A DNA stretch of 23,156 bases from a virus: positions 1 to 23,156 of IMG/VR virus record IMGVR_UViG_3300042691_027081; one strand, 5' to 3'. The stretch's first letter is position 1. Each line of letters starts with the position of its first letter. The notes under the pieces are model-generated. The model ran no database searches, was not told the DNA's origin, and saw only the letters and a program-made list of their open reading frames with translations. Below are positions 6,524 to 13,355 of the stretch, piece after piece. A program made the position numbers and the translations under genes.

Positions 6524-6871
6524 ATGAATATAGAAATGTTTAAAGTGTCAGTTAAAAAATTCTTCCACGATCTTTTTGATTTAGATTTGTGGGTCAAAAA
6601 CATCAAAGAACACGCACCTCACATTTCAGCAGAAACTGCCGGCTGGGTTGCGGTAGTTCTGTTACATATGGCTACATTGCCAACCATGCTTGCTGTGCTT
6701 ACAGGATTGACTGAAAAAATGCCACCTGTAGATATGGTGCTTTTTAGCTGGTTAGGGCTATTTTTGTTCTTTATCAAGGCAACAATTCAGAAGGATTTGC
6801 TTAATATTGTAACAATTGGACTTGGGTTTTTTGTCCAAGCAGCCTTGCTGGCATTAATTGTTTTCAAGTAA
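6524..6871 (+). CDS. Small membrane protein, candidate holin
   Basis: A 115 aa protein with a charged N-terminal amphipathic region (residues 1-38) and three hydrophobic segments: about 40-60 (GWVAVVLLHMATLPTMLAVL), 70-87 (MVLFSWLGLFLFFIKATI) and 92-114 (LLNIVTIGLGFFVQAALLAL). It follows the endolysin by 9 nt. Size, number of segments and position suit a holin, but no family signature was recognised, so the call rests on context. Confidence 0.6.
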   Translation: MNIEMFKVSVKKFFHDLFDLDLWVKNIKEHAPHISAETAGWVAVVLLHMATLPTMLAVLTGLTEKMPPVDMVLFSWLGLFLFFIKATIQKDLLNIVTIGLGFFVQAALLALIVFK

Positions 6872-6877
6872 AATAGC

Positions 6878-6885
6878 GATAAATA
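6878..6885 (+). promoter_or_regulatory. Candidate late promoter box (GATAAATA)
   Basis: Seven of eight bases match the T4 late box TATAAATA, in the gap before the 204 aa putative structural gene and 26 nt before its ATG, followed by an AAAGGAG ribosome site. Confidence 0.4.
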
Positions 6886-6911
6886 CAAAATATATTTAAA
6901 GGAGCATTTAA

Positions 6912-7526
6912 ATGCCATCAGGATTTCAACAAGACGCTAATCAATTAGCACCCGGATTTTACAGAGTTGTACTAACAATGACAAGTACAACCTATTATCC
7001 AACCACAGCCGGCGCCGAAAATGACCGCGGTGGCGTTACACCAAATAGTTCAGACAGTTTTTCAACTGCTAACTTGCCTACTACACTAGCATACGGTCAA
7101 AACCGTGCTCGTGGCAATATGCGTTTCCGTAACATTGTTAACGCACTAACAGGCATAGCAGATTGCCAAATTATAGATATTGAAGTTGACAGTGACGAGA
7201 CCAACGGTGACGCACAAGCAACTACACTAGCATTTACTGCCAAATATGACCGCGATGCATTTATACCATCAACTGGTACAGACATTGCTGGCGGTAGTAT
7301 TACAACAAAAGCATTGTATCTTAAAAATGAAGTAGCAAAAGCAATTCGTTTGTCAACTACTGCCAATGCTCGTGTTTACAATGGAGCAACTGGTACTGAT
7401 AACATGTTGTCGATTACAGCAACCCATACTGGTGCAACAGCAACCCAGACATTAGGAACTGTAGCAGTAACACTTATCGACGGCACTGAATTAACAACAG
7501 CTGATTCATCAGGCGACGCAGAATAA
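6912..7526 (+). CDS. Putative phage structural protein
   Basis: A 204 aa protein starting MPSGFQQDANQLAPGFYRVV. I recognise this opening from marine T4-like phage genomes, where the protein is taken as structural without assigned function. It is rich in Thr, Ala, Asn and Gly, with alternating hydrophobic residues and no signal peptide or membrane segment, which suggests a beta-rich virion protein. A conserved-looking middle block (RARGNMRFRNIVNALTGIAD) is followed by an acidic beta segment. The late-promoter-like box at 6878 and AAAGGAG before the ATG support late expression. The exact virion location is unknown. Confidence 0.7.
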   Translation: MPSGFQQDANQLAPGFYRVVLTMTSTTYYPTTAGAENDRGGVTPNSSDSFSTANLPTTLAYGQNRARGNMRFRNIVNALTGIADCQIIDIEVDSDETNGDAQATTLAFTAKYDRDAFIPSTGTDIAGGSITTKALYLKNEVAKAIRLSTTANARVYNGATGTDNMLSITATHTGATATQTLGTVAVTLIDGTELTTADSSGDAE

Positions 7527-7534
7527 GGTAACTG

Positions 7535-8758
7535 ATGACTTTAGCCTGGTTACTACTACTAACTGGTTTAACAATCTCAGCGGTCGCAATCTATTACTCC
7601 GTAGTAGGTCTGGCCGCTATTTTCTCTGCGGCTGTGATTCCAATCATTATCATGGGCTCAGCTTTAGAAGTAGGCAAACTTGTCTGTGCCTCATGGCTTA
7701 AAGCCAATTGGGAACGTGCTCCACGTTTCATGAAGTACTACATGATTATTGCCGTTGTAGTTCTTATGTTGATTACCAGCATGGGTATCTTTGGTTTCCT
7801 ATCCAAAGCACATAATGATCAAAATCTAGTCAGCGGCGATGTTCAAAGTAAGATAGCACTATACGATGAAAAAATTAAAATAGCCAAGGACAATATCGAT
7901 GCTAACCGCAAGGCGCTTAAACAAATGGATGAAGCGGTGGACCAAGTTATGGCACGTAGCTCAGACGAGAAAGGTGCTGATAAAGCCGTTGCTGTACGTA
8001 GGTCCCAACAAAAGGAACGTGGTAGACTACTTTCTGAAATCGAAGCCGAACAGAAGAAAATTGTACAACTTAATGAAAGCCGTGCACCAATCGCAGCCGA
8101 AGTACGCAAAGTTGAAGCGGAAGTTGGGCCTATAAAATACATAGCAAAATTCATTTACGGTGATAAGGCCGCTGATGAGAATATGCTTGAAAAAGCAGTT
8201 ACATGGATCATTATTCTTATTGTTATTGTATTCGATCCGTTGGCTGTTATTATGTTATTGGCTGCGCAAATGACCTTCCAATGGCACCGAGAAAATAAAA
8301 ATACATTACGAGACGAATATGATTTTTCTAACGGAGTTCGTGGTCCAATTCTAAAAGAAGAACCCGAACCAACTAATGATTCTCCAACTGTATGGCCATT
8401 CCCATCAGTAAAACAACCTGTAGAAGTTCCAAACGAAACACCGTCGACTGCACTAGGAGGTGATATAACAGCGCCGGAGGAAAAAGCAATAAATTTGGAA
8501 CCAGACTTTCTTAAACAAGCTGAAGAGCGTGTTCAAGAACGTATTGAAGAAGTAAAGCAGGAAGAGCCATCTGTTCCAGTCATACCACTGGAGCAATGGA
8601 ACAAAATGATTGAGGAAGCTGAAAAGGCAGTTGAAGAAGAGAAAAAGGCTCAAGTTGAATCAGACTCTCCTGAGGCAGAAGAAACAGAAGAATCAAAAAA
8701 AAAGACATACATGACCAAGGACAACCAAGGACAGATTCAGATAAAGAACAGATCATAA
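7535..8758 (+). CDS. Multipass membrane protein with coiled coil (conserved in marine T4-like phages)
   Basis: In the 0 frame this is a 407 aa protein. Membrane segments lie at about residues 2-22, 25-47 and 66-90, followed by a long Lys/Glu-rich coiled coil (105-205), a fourth membrane segment (about 225-250) and an acidic Glu/Pro-rich tail. The N-terminal block with SALEVGKLVCASWL and ITSMGIFGFLSKAH is one I recognise from marine T4-like phages; no function is known. The 0-frame end after residue 390 is short and differs from the clearly coding -1 frame that continues to 9042. The A-run at 8695-8703 forms A AAA AAG in the correct phase, so the biologically complete form may be a frameshifted 502 aa product. 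Confidence 0.75.
   Translation: MTLAWLLLLTGLTISAVAIYYSVVGLAAIFSAAVIPIIIMGSALEVGKLVCASWLKANWERAPRFMKYYMIIAVVVLMLITSMGIFGFLSKAHNDQNLVSGDVQSKIALYDEKIKIAKDNIDANRKALKQMDEAVDQVMARSSDEKGADKAVAVRRSQQKERGRLLSEIEAEQKKIVQLNESRAPIAAEVRKVEAEVGPIKYIAKFIYGDKAADENMLEKAVTWIIILIVIVFDPLAVIMLLAAQMTFQWHRENKNTLRDEYDFSNGVRGPILKEEPEPTNDSPTVWPFPSVKQPVEVPNETPSTALGGDITAPEEKAINLEPDFLKQAEERVQERIEEVKQEEPSVPVIPLEQWNKMIEEAEKAVEEEKKAQVESDSPEAEETEESKKKTYMTKDNQGQIQIKNRS
8695..8704 (+). promoter_or_regulatory. Candidate -1 ribosomal slippery site (A AAA AAG) in an A9 run
   Basis: Nine adenines followed by G. Read in the frame of the 407 aa gene, the codons AAA AAG at 8699-8704 are preceded by A, giving the heptamer used by E. 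coli dnaX. A -1 slip here leads into the open frame 8704-9042. No strong stimulatory hairpin or upstream Shine-Dalgarno was seen. A homopolymer sequencing or assembly error would look the same. Confidence 0.5.
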
Positions 8759-9042
8759 CTGGTTACGTTCAAAATGCTGAACAGACTGAAGGAACGATTT
8801 GGTCAAGAATTTCTGGATTAAAACCCAAAGACGAAATGTACAGGCTGTACGACAAAGATCAATTTAAAGATTTGATAATTGATAGGTTTACAGACCCTGC
8901 ATTGTATGAATTTGTAGAAGAAACTAAATCTCGAGGACCAAAATTTGCAAATTATAGTCCAGAGCGTTTAAAAGACTTTGTAAGTAGGATATATGAACTT
9001 AGGAAAAATAACTCTAATAACCCCACCCGACAAACTTTTTAA
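8704..9042 (+). CDS. C-terminal extension of the 407 aa membrane protein, reached by -1 frameshift (or separate short gene from ATG 8836)
   Basis: The frame is open from 8674 and reads as protein before its first ATG at 8836, for example TGYVQNAEQTEGTIW and SRISGLKPKDEM. No ATG, GTG or TTG occurs between 8674 and 8836. If entered by a -1 slip at 8704 it adds 112 residues to the upstream protein (502 aa in total). Otherwise a 68 aa protein could start at 8836, but no good ribosome site precedes that ATG. The segment is charged and helical (YDKDQFKDLIIDRFTDPAL). I favour the frameshift or sequencing-indel reading. Confidence 0.55.
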   Translation, partial: DIHDQGQPRTDSDKEQIITGYVQNAEQTEGTIWSRISGLKPKDEMYRLYDKDQFKDLIIDRFTDPALYEFVEETKSRGPKFANYSPERLKDFVSRIYELRKNNSNNPTRQTF

Positions 9043-9409
9043 TTTAAATTTAAGTTATTTGTTAGTTAAACCTTCAAATTCTGTGAAACAACAATTTCAG
9101 TCAATACTTAGTAAATGTATTGATGATTTAAATGTATTCATTTTTGATGAAAAAGAAACAGATATAGCATGGATGCTAAGTGTTGCTCAACAAGTCGATG
9201 TTGTAGTTATTGATGTAGATAACTGTGATCCAATAACTCAAAAGTTTGTCACATTTTTACTAGCACAGCCCAATGCTCACTATATAACATTAGACGAAAC
9301 TACACCTTACAATCTAATAAGCAAAAACAGAATTTGGGATTTAGAAGGAATAGTTAATCAATTTAACGACGAAGACGAAGAGGACGACGAAGATGATGAA
9401 TTACAATAA
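8993..9409 (+). CDS. Conserved T4-like phage protein, function unknown
   Basis: A 138 aa protein starting MNLGKITLITPPDKLFNLN, a pattern I recognise from marine T4-like phages without known function. It has alternating predicted strands and helices, including VDVVVIDVDNCDPITQKFV (about residues 68-86), which suggests a Rossmann-like or receiver-like alpha/beta fold. It ends in a strongly acidic tail (residues 124-136). It overlaps the preceding frame by 50 nt and the S21 gene by 17 nt. The ATG at 8993 is preceded by TAGGAT at a short distance. Confidence 0.75.
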   Translation: MNLGKITLITPPDKLFNLNLSYLLVKPSNSVKQQFQSILSKCIDDLNVFIFDEKETDIAWMLSVAQQVDVVVIDVDNCDPITQKFVTFLLAQPNAHYITLDETTPYNLISKNRIWDLEGIVNQFNDEDEEDDEDDELQ

Positions 9410-9629
9410 GAGTAAAGGTACTGGAGTAACCGTTAAGGATCACGAAAATATCAACCAAGCTCTTAGGCGTTTCAAACGTAAAGTAGAAGATGCAGGAATT
9501 TTGGATGACTTGCGTAAAAAAGAATTCTACGAAAAACCAACAACAGCTCGTAAACGTGCCAAAGGTGCAGCCAAAGCACGTTGGAAGAAGAAACTCGAAA
9601 AAGAGCAACTCCCACCAAAATTATATTGA
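9393..9629 (+). CDS. rpsU: Ribosomal protein S21 homologue
   Basis: A 78 aa protein matching bacterial S21: NINQALRRFKRKVEDAGIL, then RKKEFYEKPTTARKRAKGAA and a basic C-terminal end. S21 binds the 30S subunit near the anti-Shine-Dalgarno and is involved in initiation. Phage S21 genes are known, including in pelagiphages, and are thought to enter host ribosomes and bias translation. All core basic residues seem present, so it should be incorporated. It overlaps the upstream gene by 17 nt. The ATG at 9393 is 8 nt after AGGA; the ATG at 9396 is an alternative. Confidence 0.93.
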   Translation: MMNYNKSKGTGVTVKDHENINQALRRFKRKVEDAGILDDLRKKEFYEKPTTARKRAKGAAKARWKKKLEKEQLPPKLY

Positions 9630-9654
9630 CACTAGTAATATTTTGTGTTATAAT
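9626..9654 (+). promoter_or_regulatory. Perfect-consensus sigma70 promoter
   Basis: TTGACA (9626-9631), a 17 nt spacer and TATAAT (9649-9654) match both hexamers exactly at optimal spacing. It overlaps the end of the S21 gene and would drive the exonuclease at 9685, with a start site near 9661. It shares TTGACACTA and the upstream CCCACCAAAA with the 4235 promoter. Confidence 0.88.
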
Positions 9655-9684
9655 TTATGCTAGTTCCTAAAATGAAAGAGCATA

Positions 9685-10272
9685 ATGGCAAATACAGATG
9701 TAATGATAGATTTAGAAACATTGGCGACATCTACGGATGCCGCCATTCTTACCATTGGAGCAGTAAAATTTGATCCATTTGGTAAAGACATTCAAGAACC
9801 AGCTATGGACAGTTTTTATGTTCGGGTTGATTTAGATAGCTGTCATGAAATTGGATTAGTTGTTAATGACGATACTATAGCTTGGTGGGGGCAACAAGAC
9901 CGAGCAGTCCAAGATGAAGCATTTGGTGAAGGTGCTGATAGATTACATATTAAAGATGCAATGGATCGGCTTTATAAATTTTGCTGGGGCACAAAACGTG
10001 TTTGGTCAAACGGCGCAGCATTCGATGTGCCAATTTGCGAAACTGCCTTTAAGCGAGTAGGAAAAGCAATTCCGTGGAGCTTTTGGCAAGTTCGCGATGT
10101 TCGCACAGCATTTGACATAGGCATTAATCCTCACCGTCCTCCTGTTACAAAACATCATGCATTAGAAGACGCATGGAATCAAGCAGTAGGCGTACAAAAT
10201 GTCTATAATACGCTACGCAGTTCTACTACCTATGACGGTAAAATGTTATCGCCTTTCAGCAACCAAAGATAA
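9685..10272 (+). CDS. DEDDh 3'-5' exonuclease (DexA/Rv2179c-like)
   Basis: A 195 aa exonuclease of the DnaQ/RNase T superfamily. The metal-binding residues appear in order: D9 and E11 in MIDLET, D114 in SNGAAFDVPI, and H157 with D162 in KHHALEDA. Overall layout resembles T4 DexA and the Rv2179c-type 3'-5' exoribonucleases. It could degrade host DNA, process replication ends or act on RNA; sequence does not decide which. It is expressed from the consensus promoter at 9626, so probably early. AAAGAG lies about 5 nt before the ATG. The HD phosphohydrolase gene follows after one base. Confidence 0.87.
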   Translation: MANTDVMIDLETLATSTDAAILTIGAVKFDPFGKDIQEPAMDSFYVRVDLDSCHEIGLVVNDDTIAWWGQQDRAVQDEAFGEGADRLHIKDAMDRLYKFCWGTKRVWSNGAAFDVPICETAFKRVGKAIPWSFWQVRDVRTAFDIGINPHRPPVTKHHALEDAWNQAVGVQNVYNTLRSSTTYDGKMLSPFSNQR

Positions 10273-10273
10273 A

Positions 10274-10855
10274 ATGAAAACACTCGAAACAGTTTCAGGT
10301 AAAAAAATTAATGTCACGGATCCAGATCCAGCCACAATAGACATTTCTGATATTGCATGGGCACTTAGTCGTATGCCTAGATTTTCAGGACATAGTATAC
10401 CTTATGTTCCGTATTCAGTAGCACAACATTGTATTCAAGTTATGAAAGAATTAGCACCGCACGGTCCTAGGATACAAATGCACGGACTATTGCATGATGC
10501 TGCAGAAGCATATATTAATGACTTGCCTAGCCCTATCAAACATATACCCGAGATACATGCCGTTATTAGCAAGTTAGAAGACAAACTAATGCTAACTATA
10601 TATGAAGCATTAGGCGTAGAACAGCCCACAGCAGAAGAGCATACGATTGTAAAAATTGCTGACAAACATCAGCAGGCAGTAGAAGCTTATAATTTTATGC
10701 ATTCTCGTGGTAATGACTGGAACTTACCTAAAGTAACATTTAAAAAATTACAAGAATTTGAACAGCCACTAACTAGTGTAAAAGCATATGATTTATTTTT
10801 ACAGCATTTTGAACTTTTACAAGAAGAATTAACAAAACAGAATTCTGTGGCATAA
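10274..10855 (+). CDS. HD-domain phosphohydrolase (YfbR-like)
   Basis: A 193 aa metal-dependent HD-superfamily protein. The H...HD...D motif is seen as H52 (VAQHCIQV), H74-D75 (LLHDAAEAY) and D130 (KIADKHQQ). The block [23 protein letters not shown] and the NDLPSPIKH segment match phage and bacterial YfbR-like 5'-deoxynucleotidases, which release deoxynucleosides from dNMPs. A role in recycling nucleotides from degraded host DNA would fit the reductase and exonuclease here. The ATG at 10274 follows the exonuclease stop; an upstream in-frame start at 10199 lies inside the exonuclease and is rejected. Confidence 0.82.
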   Translation: MKTLETVSGKKINVTDPDPATIDISDIAWALSRMPRFSGHSIPYVPYSVAQHCIQVMKELAPHGPRIQMHGLLHDAAEAYINDLPSPIKHIPEIHAVISKLEDKLMLTIYEALGVEQPTAEEHTIVKIADKHQQAVEAYNFMHSRGNDWNLPKVTFKKLQEFEQPLTSVKAYDLFLQHFELLQEELTKQNSVA

Positions 10856-10858
10856 ATA
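10829..10858 (+). promoter_or_regulatory. Candidate dnaK promoter: TTAACA...CATAAA, overlapping a late-type box CATAAATA
   Basis: TTAACA (10829-10834, 5/6 to -35) lies 16 nt from CATAAA (10851-10856, 4/6 to -10). This would start transcription at about 10863, exactly at the first base of the leader hairpin, the same geometry as at hsp20. The -10 also belongs to CATAAATA (10851-10858), a late-promoter-like box, so either polymerase form might use it. Confidence 0.4.
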
Positions 10859-10862
10859 AAAA

Positions 10863-10917
10863 TGTAGGACGCTTCGGGTTCTACAAGTTCTTGCTTAAAA
10901 TTAAGGAGATAAAAATG
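10863..10917 (+). promoter_or_regulatory. dnaK 5' leader: capped hairpin plus ROSE-like SD-masking hairpin (putative RNA thermometer)
   Basis: Hairpin 1 pairs TGTAGGAC (10863-10870) with GTTCTACA (10878-10885), with a bulged G and a C(UUCG)G cap. Hairpin 2 pairs UCUU-G-CUU (10889-10896, G10893 bulged) with AAGGAGA (10903-10909), covering the Shine-Dalgarno. UUGCU paired with AGGA through a bulged G is the hallmark of ROSE thermometers. The same two elements precede hsp20. This is inferred from sequence only. Confidence 0.65.
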
Positions 10918-12810
10918 AGCAAAATCATCGGTATTGATCTTGGCACCACAAACAGTTGTGTAGCCATTCTAGAAAACGGCGTAGCTAAAGTTATTGAAAA
11001 CTCAGAAGGCGCCCGTACAACACCTTCAATCGTCGCTTACACACAAGACGAAATTCTTGTAGGTGCAACAGCAAAACGACAAGCAGTTACAAATCCAAAA
11101 AGCACAATCTATGCAGCCAAACGGTTGATTGGTCGTAAGTTCTCTGAAAAAGAAGTTCAGAAGGATATCGACCTAATGCCTTACGACATTATGGAAGCTA
11201 AAAATGGCGATGCATGGATTCGCGCACAAGACAAAGAACTTGCACCACCACAAGTATCAGCCGAAGTACTTCGCAAAATGAAAAAGACAGCAGAAGACTA
11301 TTTAGGCACAGAAGTTACAAAAGCAGTTATTACAGTACCAGCTTACTTTAATGACAGCCAGCGTCAAGCAACTAAGGATGCAGGTAAGATTGCAGGACTA
11401 GAAGTATTGCGTATTATCAACGAGCCAACAGCGGCCGCACTAGCATATGGTGTAGATAAACAAGATACAAAGGATCGAAAAATTGCAGTATACGACCTAG
11501 GTGGTGGTACGTTTGATGTGAGTATTATTGAAATTGCCAACATTGATGGCGACAAACAAATCGAAGTACTATCAACAAACGGTGATACATTCCTCGGTGG
11601 TGAAGACTTTGACCAACGTCTAATGGATCACCTGGTTGATGAATTTAAGAAAGAAAACGGTATTGACTTAAAAAGCGACATGCTGGCCTTGCAACGTCTA
11701 AAAGACTCGGCTGAAAAAGCCAAGATTGAATTATCTAGCTCACAAAGTACTAGCGTAAACTTGCCGTATATTACAGCCGATGCTAGTGGACCCAAGCATT
11801 TAAATGTAACTATTAGTCGTGCCAAGTTTGAGTCAATGGTTGAGGATTTAATTCAGCGCAGTATCGAGCCTTGCAAAGTTGCTATGAAAGACGCTAATGT
11901 TAAAGCTAGCGATATCACCGAAGTAATTCTTGTTGGCGGACAAACACGTATGCCTAAAGTACAAGAAGCAGTTGAAAAATTGTTTGGTAAGGCACCACGT
12001 AAAGATGTTAACCCGGACGAAGCAGTAGCGGCGGGCGCGGCCATCCAAGGTGCAGTACTAAGTGGTGATAAAACAGACGTTCTATTGTTAGACGTTACTC
12101 CACTGAGCTTAGGTATTGAAACAATGGGCGGAATCTTTACAAAACTTATTGAAAAGAATACAACCATTCCTACTAAAAAATCACAAGTGTTTTCAACGGC
12201 AGAAGACAATCAGCCGGCTGTTGATATTAAAGTAGCACAAGGTGAACGTGAACTGTTCAAGTACAACAAAGCACTTGGTGAATTTAAACTTGATGGAATT
12301 AATCCAGCTCCACGCGGCCTTCCTCAAATTGAAGTTACCTTTGATATTGATGCTAACGGCATTATGAACATTAGTGCTAAAGATAAAAGCACAGGTAAAG
12401 AAAACAAAATTACTATCAAGAGTGATAGTGGTTTGAGTAAAGAAGATATCGAGCGTATGATTACAGAAGCAGAAGCAAATGCTGACGCTGACAAAAAGGC
12501 TCGTGAGCTAATTGATGCTAAAAATCAATCTGAAGGTGCTACACACAGTCTTAATAAAGATTTTGAAGAATTTAAAGATCAAATCACAGAAGATGAGAGA
12601 ACTAAATTCCAAGAAGCTGTTAAGTCTGTAGACGAAGCTCGCCTAGGAGAAGATGTAGAAGCAATCAATAAAGCCGTACAAAATATGTTTGAAGCAGCCG
12701 CACCTATTTTTACAAAGAAACAGGAAAAAGCTTCTTCAACCACAGCCCAACCAACTGAGGGCGAACAAACCGTTAATGCGGAGTTCAAAGAAGTTGATAA
12801 AAAAGACTAA
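10915..12810 (+). CDS. dnaK: Molecular chaperone DnaK (Hsp70), full length
   Basis: A 631 aa Hsp70 with a complete architecture. The nucleotide-binding domain includes [12 protein letters not shown] (residues 6-17), K69 in AAKRLIGR, the [10 protein letters not shown] phosphate loop and [11 protein letters not shown]. The interdomain linker and start of the substrate-binding domain follow ([16 protein letters not shown]). A helical lid and a C-terminal EFKEVDKKD tail, like the EEVD-type end of bacterial DnaK, complete it. [15 protein letters not shown] points to a beta/gammaproteobacterial type. The start is the ATG at 10915, 5 nt after AAGGAGAT; the TTG at 10891 lies inside the leader hairpin. 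No dnaJ or grpE is nearby, so host cochaperones are presumed. It probably folds virion or heat-stressed proteins. A full DnaK is unusual in a phage. Confidence 0.97.
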   Translation: MSKIIGIDLGTTNSCVAILENGVAKVIENSEGARTTPSIVAYTQDEILVGATAKRQAVTNPKSTIYAAKRLIGRKFSEKEVQKDIDLMPYDIMEAKNGDAWIRAQDKELAPPQVSAEVLRKMKKTAEDYLGTEVTKAVITVPAYFNDSQRQATKDAGKIAGLEVLRIINEPTAAALAYGVDKQDTKDRKIAVYDLGGGTFDVSIIEIANIDGDKQIEVLSTNGDTFLGGEDFDQRLMDHLVDEFKKENGIDLKSDMLALQRLKDSAEKAKIELSSSQSTSVNLPYITADASGPKHLNVTISRAKFESMVEDLIQRSIEPCKVAMKDANVKASDITEVILVGGQTRMPKVQEAVEKLFGKAPRKDVNPDEAVAAGAAIQGAVLSGDKTDVLLLDVTPLSLGIETMGGIFTKLIEKNTTIPTKKSQVFSTAEDNQPAVDIKVAQGERELFKYNKALGEFKLDGINPAPRGLPQIEVTFDIDANGIMNISAKDKSTGKENKITIKSDSGLSKEDIERMITEAEANADADKKARELIDAKNQSEGATHSLNKDFEEFKDQITEDERTKFQEAVKSVDEARLGEDVEAINKAVQNMFEAAAPIFTKKQEKASSTTAQPTEGEQTVNAEFKEVDKKD

Positions 12811-12822
12811 ATGTCTTATAAT
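12794..12822 (+). promoter_or_regulatory. hsp20 promoter within the dnaK 3' end
   Basis: TTGATA (12794-12799), a 17 nt spacer and TATAAT (12817-12822). The -35 is inside the last dnaK codons. The predicted start, near 12829, is at the base of the leader hairpin, so the transcript would begin with that hairpin. No sigma32-type (CTTGAA/CCCCAT) element is seen. Confidence 0.75.
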
Positions 12823-12827
12823 AGAAA

Positions 12828-12887
12828 TGTAGGGCGCCAATGGTTGGGCCCTACACAGTTCTTGCTTAATAAAGGAGATCTAAAATG
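12828..12887 (+). promoter_or_regulatory. hsp20 5' leader: covarying hairpin plus ROSE-like SD-masking hairpin (putative RNA thermometer)
   Basis: Hairpin 1 pairs TGTAGGGC (12828-12835) with GCCCTACA (12848-12855) and continues as CCAA/TTGG after a bulged G. Hairpin 2 pairs UCUU-G-CUU (12860-12867, G12864 bulged) with AAGGAGA (12872-12878) around an AAUA loop, hiding the Shine-Dalgarno. The shared 13-mer AGTTCTTGCTTAA is at 12857 here and at 10886 before dnaK. Pair changes between the two copies (A-U to G-C, G-U to G-C) keep helix 1. Confidence 0.72.
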
Positions 12888-13307
12888 ACACAATTAAGAA
12901 CTATTGATACAGCAGCTCTAGCTGGACTAAGTAGAGCACTAGTAGGATTTGATCGTTACTTCAACGTACCAAATCACCAAAATGGTAACTATCCTCCACA
13001 TAATATTGTGAAGTACAGTGAAAACCAATATGGTATTGAAGTTGCAGTAGCAGGTTTCAGCAAAGAAGAAATTACTGTAGAAGTTGATCAAGATCAACTA
13101 ACTATTACAGGTACTAAATCTACTGACGCTGATTCTTCTAAAGAATACTTACATCGTGGATTGGCTGCTCGAGACTTCGAACAAACATTTACTCTTGCTG
13201 AGTATATGGAAGTCAAAGGTGCAGAAGTTAAGGACGGTATGCTTAAAATTCAAATTGAGCGTATTGTGCCAGAAGCATTAAAGCCACGTCAAATCGAAAT
13301 TAAATAA
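12885..13307 (+). CDS. hsp20: Small heat-shock protein Hsp20/IbpA family
   Basis: A 140 aa alpha-crystallin-domain chaperone similar to IbpA. The N-terminal arm contains AGLSRALVGFDRYFN (residues 14-28). The crystallin domain runs from about 38 to 130, with NIVKYSENQYGIEVAVAGFSKEEI, DQLTITGTK and YLHRGLAARDFEQTFTLAEYMEV. A C-terminal I/V-x-P-like element follows (IVPEALKPRQIEIK). It holds unfolding proteins for Hsp70-dependent refolding, and the phage supplies dnaK just upstream. hsp20 genes are a hallmark of T4-like cyanophages and pelagiphages. It has its own promoter and a ROSE-like leader. The stop is followed by a GC-rich hairpin before clpS. Confidence 0.95.
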   Translation: MTQLRTIDTAALAGLSRALVGFDRYFNVPNHQNGNYPPHNIVKYSENQYGIEVAVAGFSKEEITVEVDQDQLTITGTKSTDADSSKEYLHRGLAARDFEQTFTLAEYMEVKGAEVKDGMLKIQIERIVPEALKPRQIEIK

Positions 13308-13316
13308 CTGTAACAC

Positions 13317-13336
13317 GGGGGAGGTAAAACTCCCCC
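13317..13336 (+). repeat. GC-rich hairpin between hsp20 and clpS
   Basis: GGGGGAG (13317-13323) pairs perfectly with CTCCCCC (13330-13336) around GTAAAA. In this AT-rich DNA it is striking. It lacks a U-tract, so it is more likely an mRNA-stabilising or processing hairpin, or a partial attenuator, than a full terminator. Confidence 0.6.
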
Positions 13337-13355
13337 ACAACCTAAAGAGAACGAA

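Noticed and set aside
10199-10273. Longer HD-protein start inside the exonuclease gene
   Set aside because: The extra residues lack family similarity and come from the shadow frame of the exonuclease; the ATG at 10274 fits the gene junction.
10891-10914. Upstream TTG start adding eight residues to DnaK
   Set aside because: It lies in the SD-masking hairpin before the ribosome site, and DnaK family proteins start at the [10 protein letters not shown] segment.
11853-12209. 118 aa minus-strand ORF opposite dnaK, and other minus-strand ORFs
   Set aside because: All overlap strong + strand genes, show no domain or ribosome site, and look like codon-bias shadows.
12828-12855. Intrinsic terminator after dnaK
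   Set aside because: There is no U-tract; the promoter sits just before it and the same hairpin is found before dnaK, so it is a leader element.
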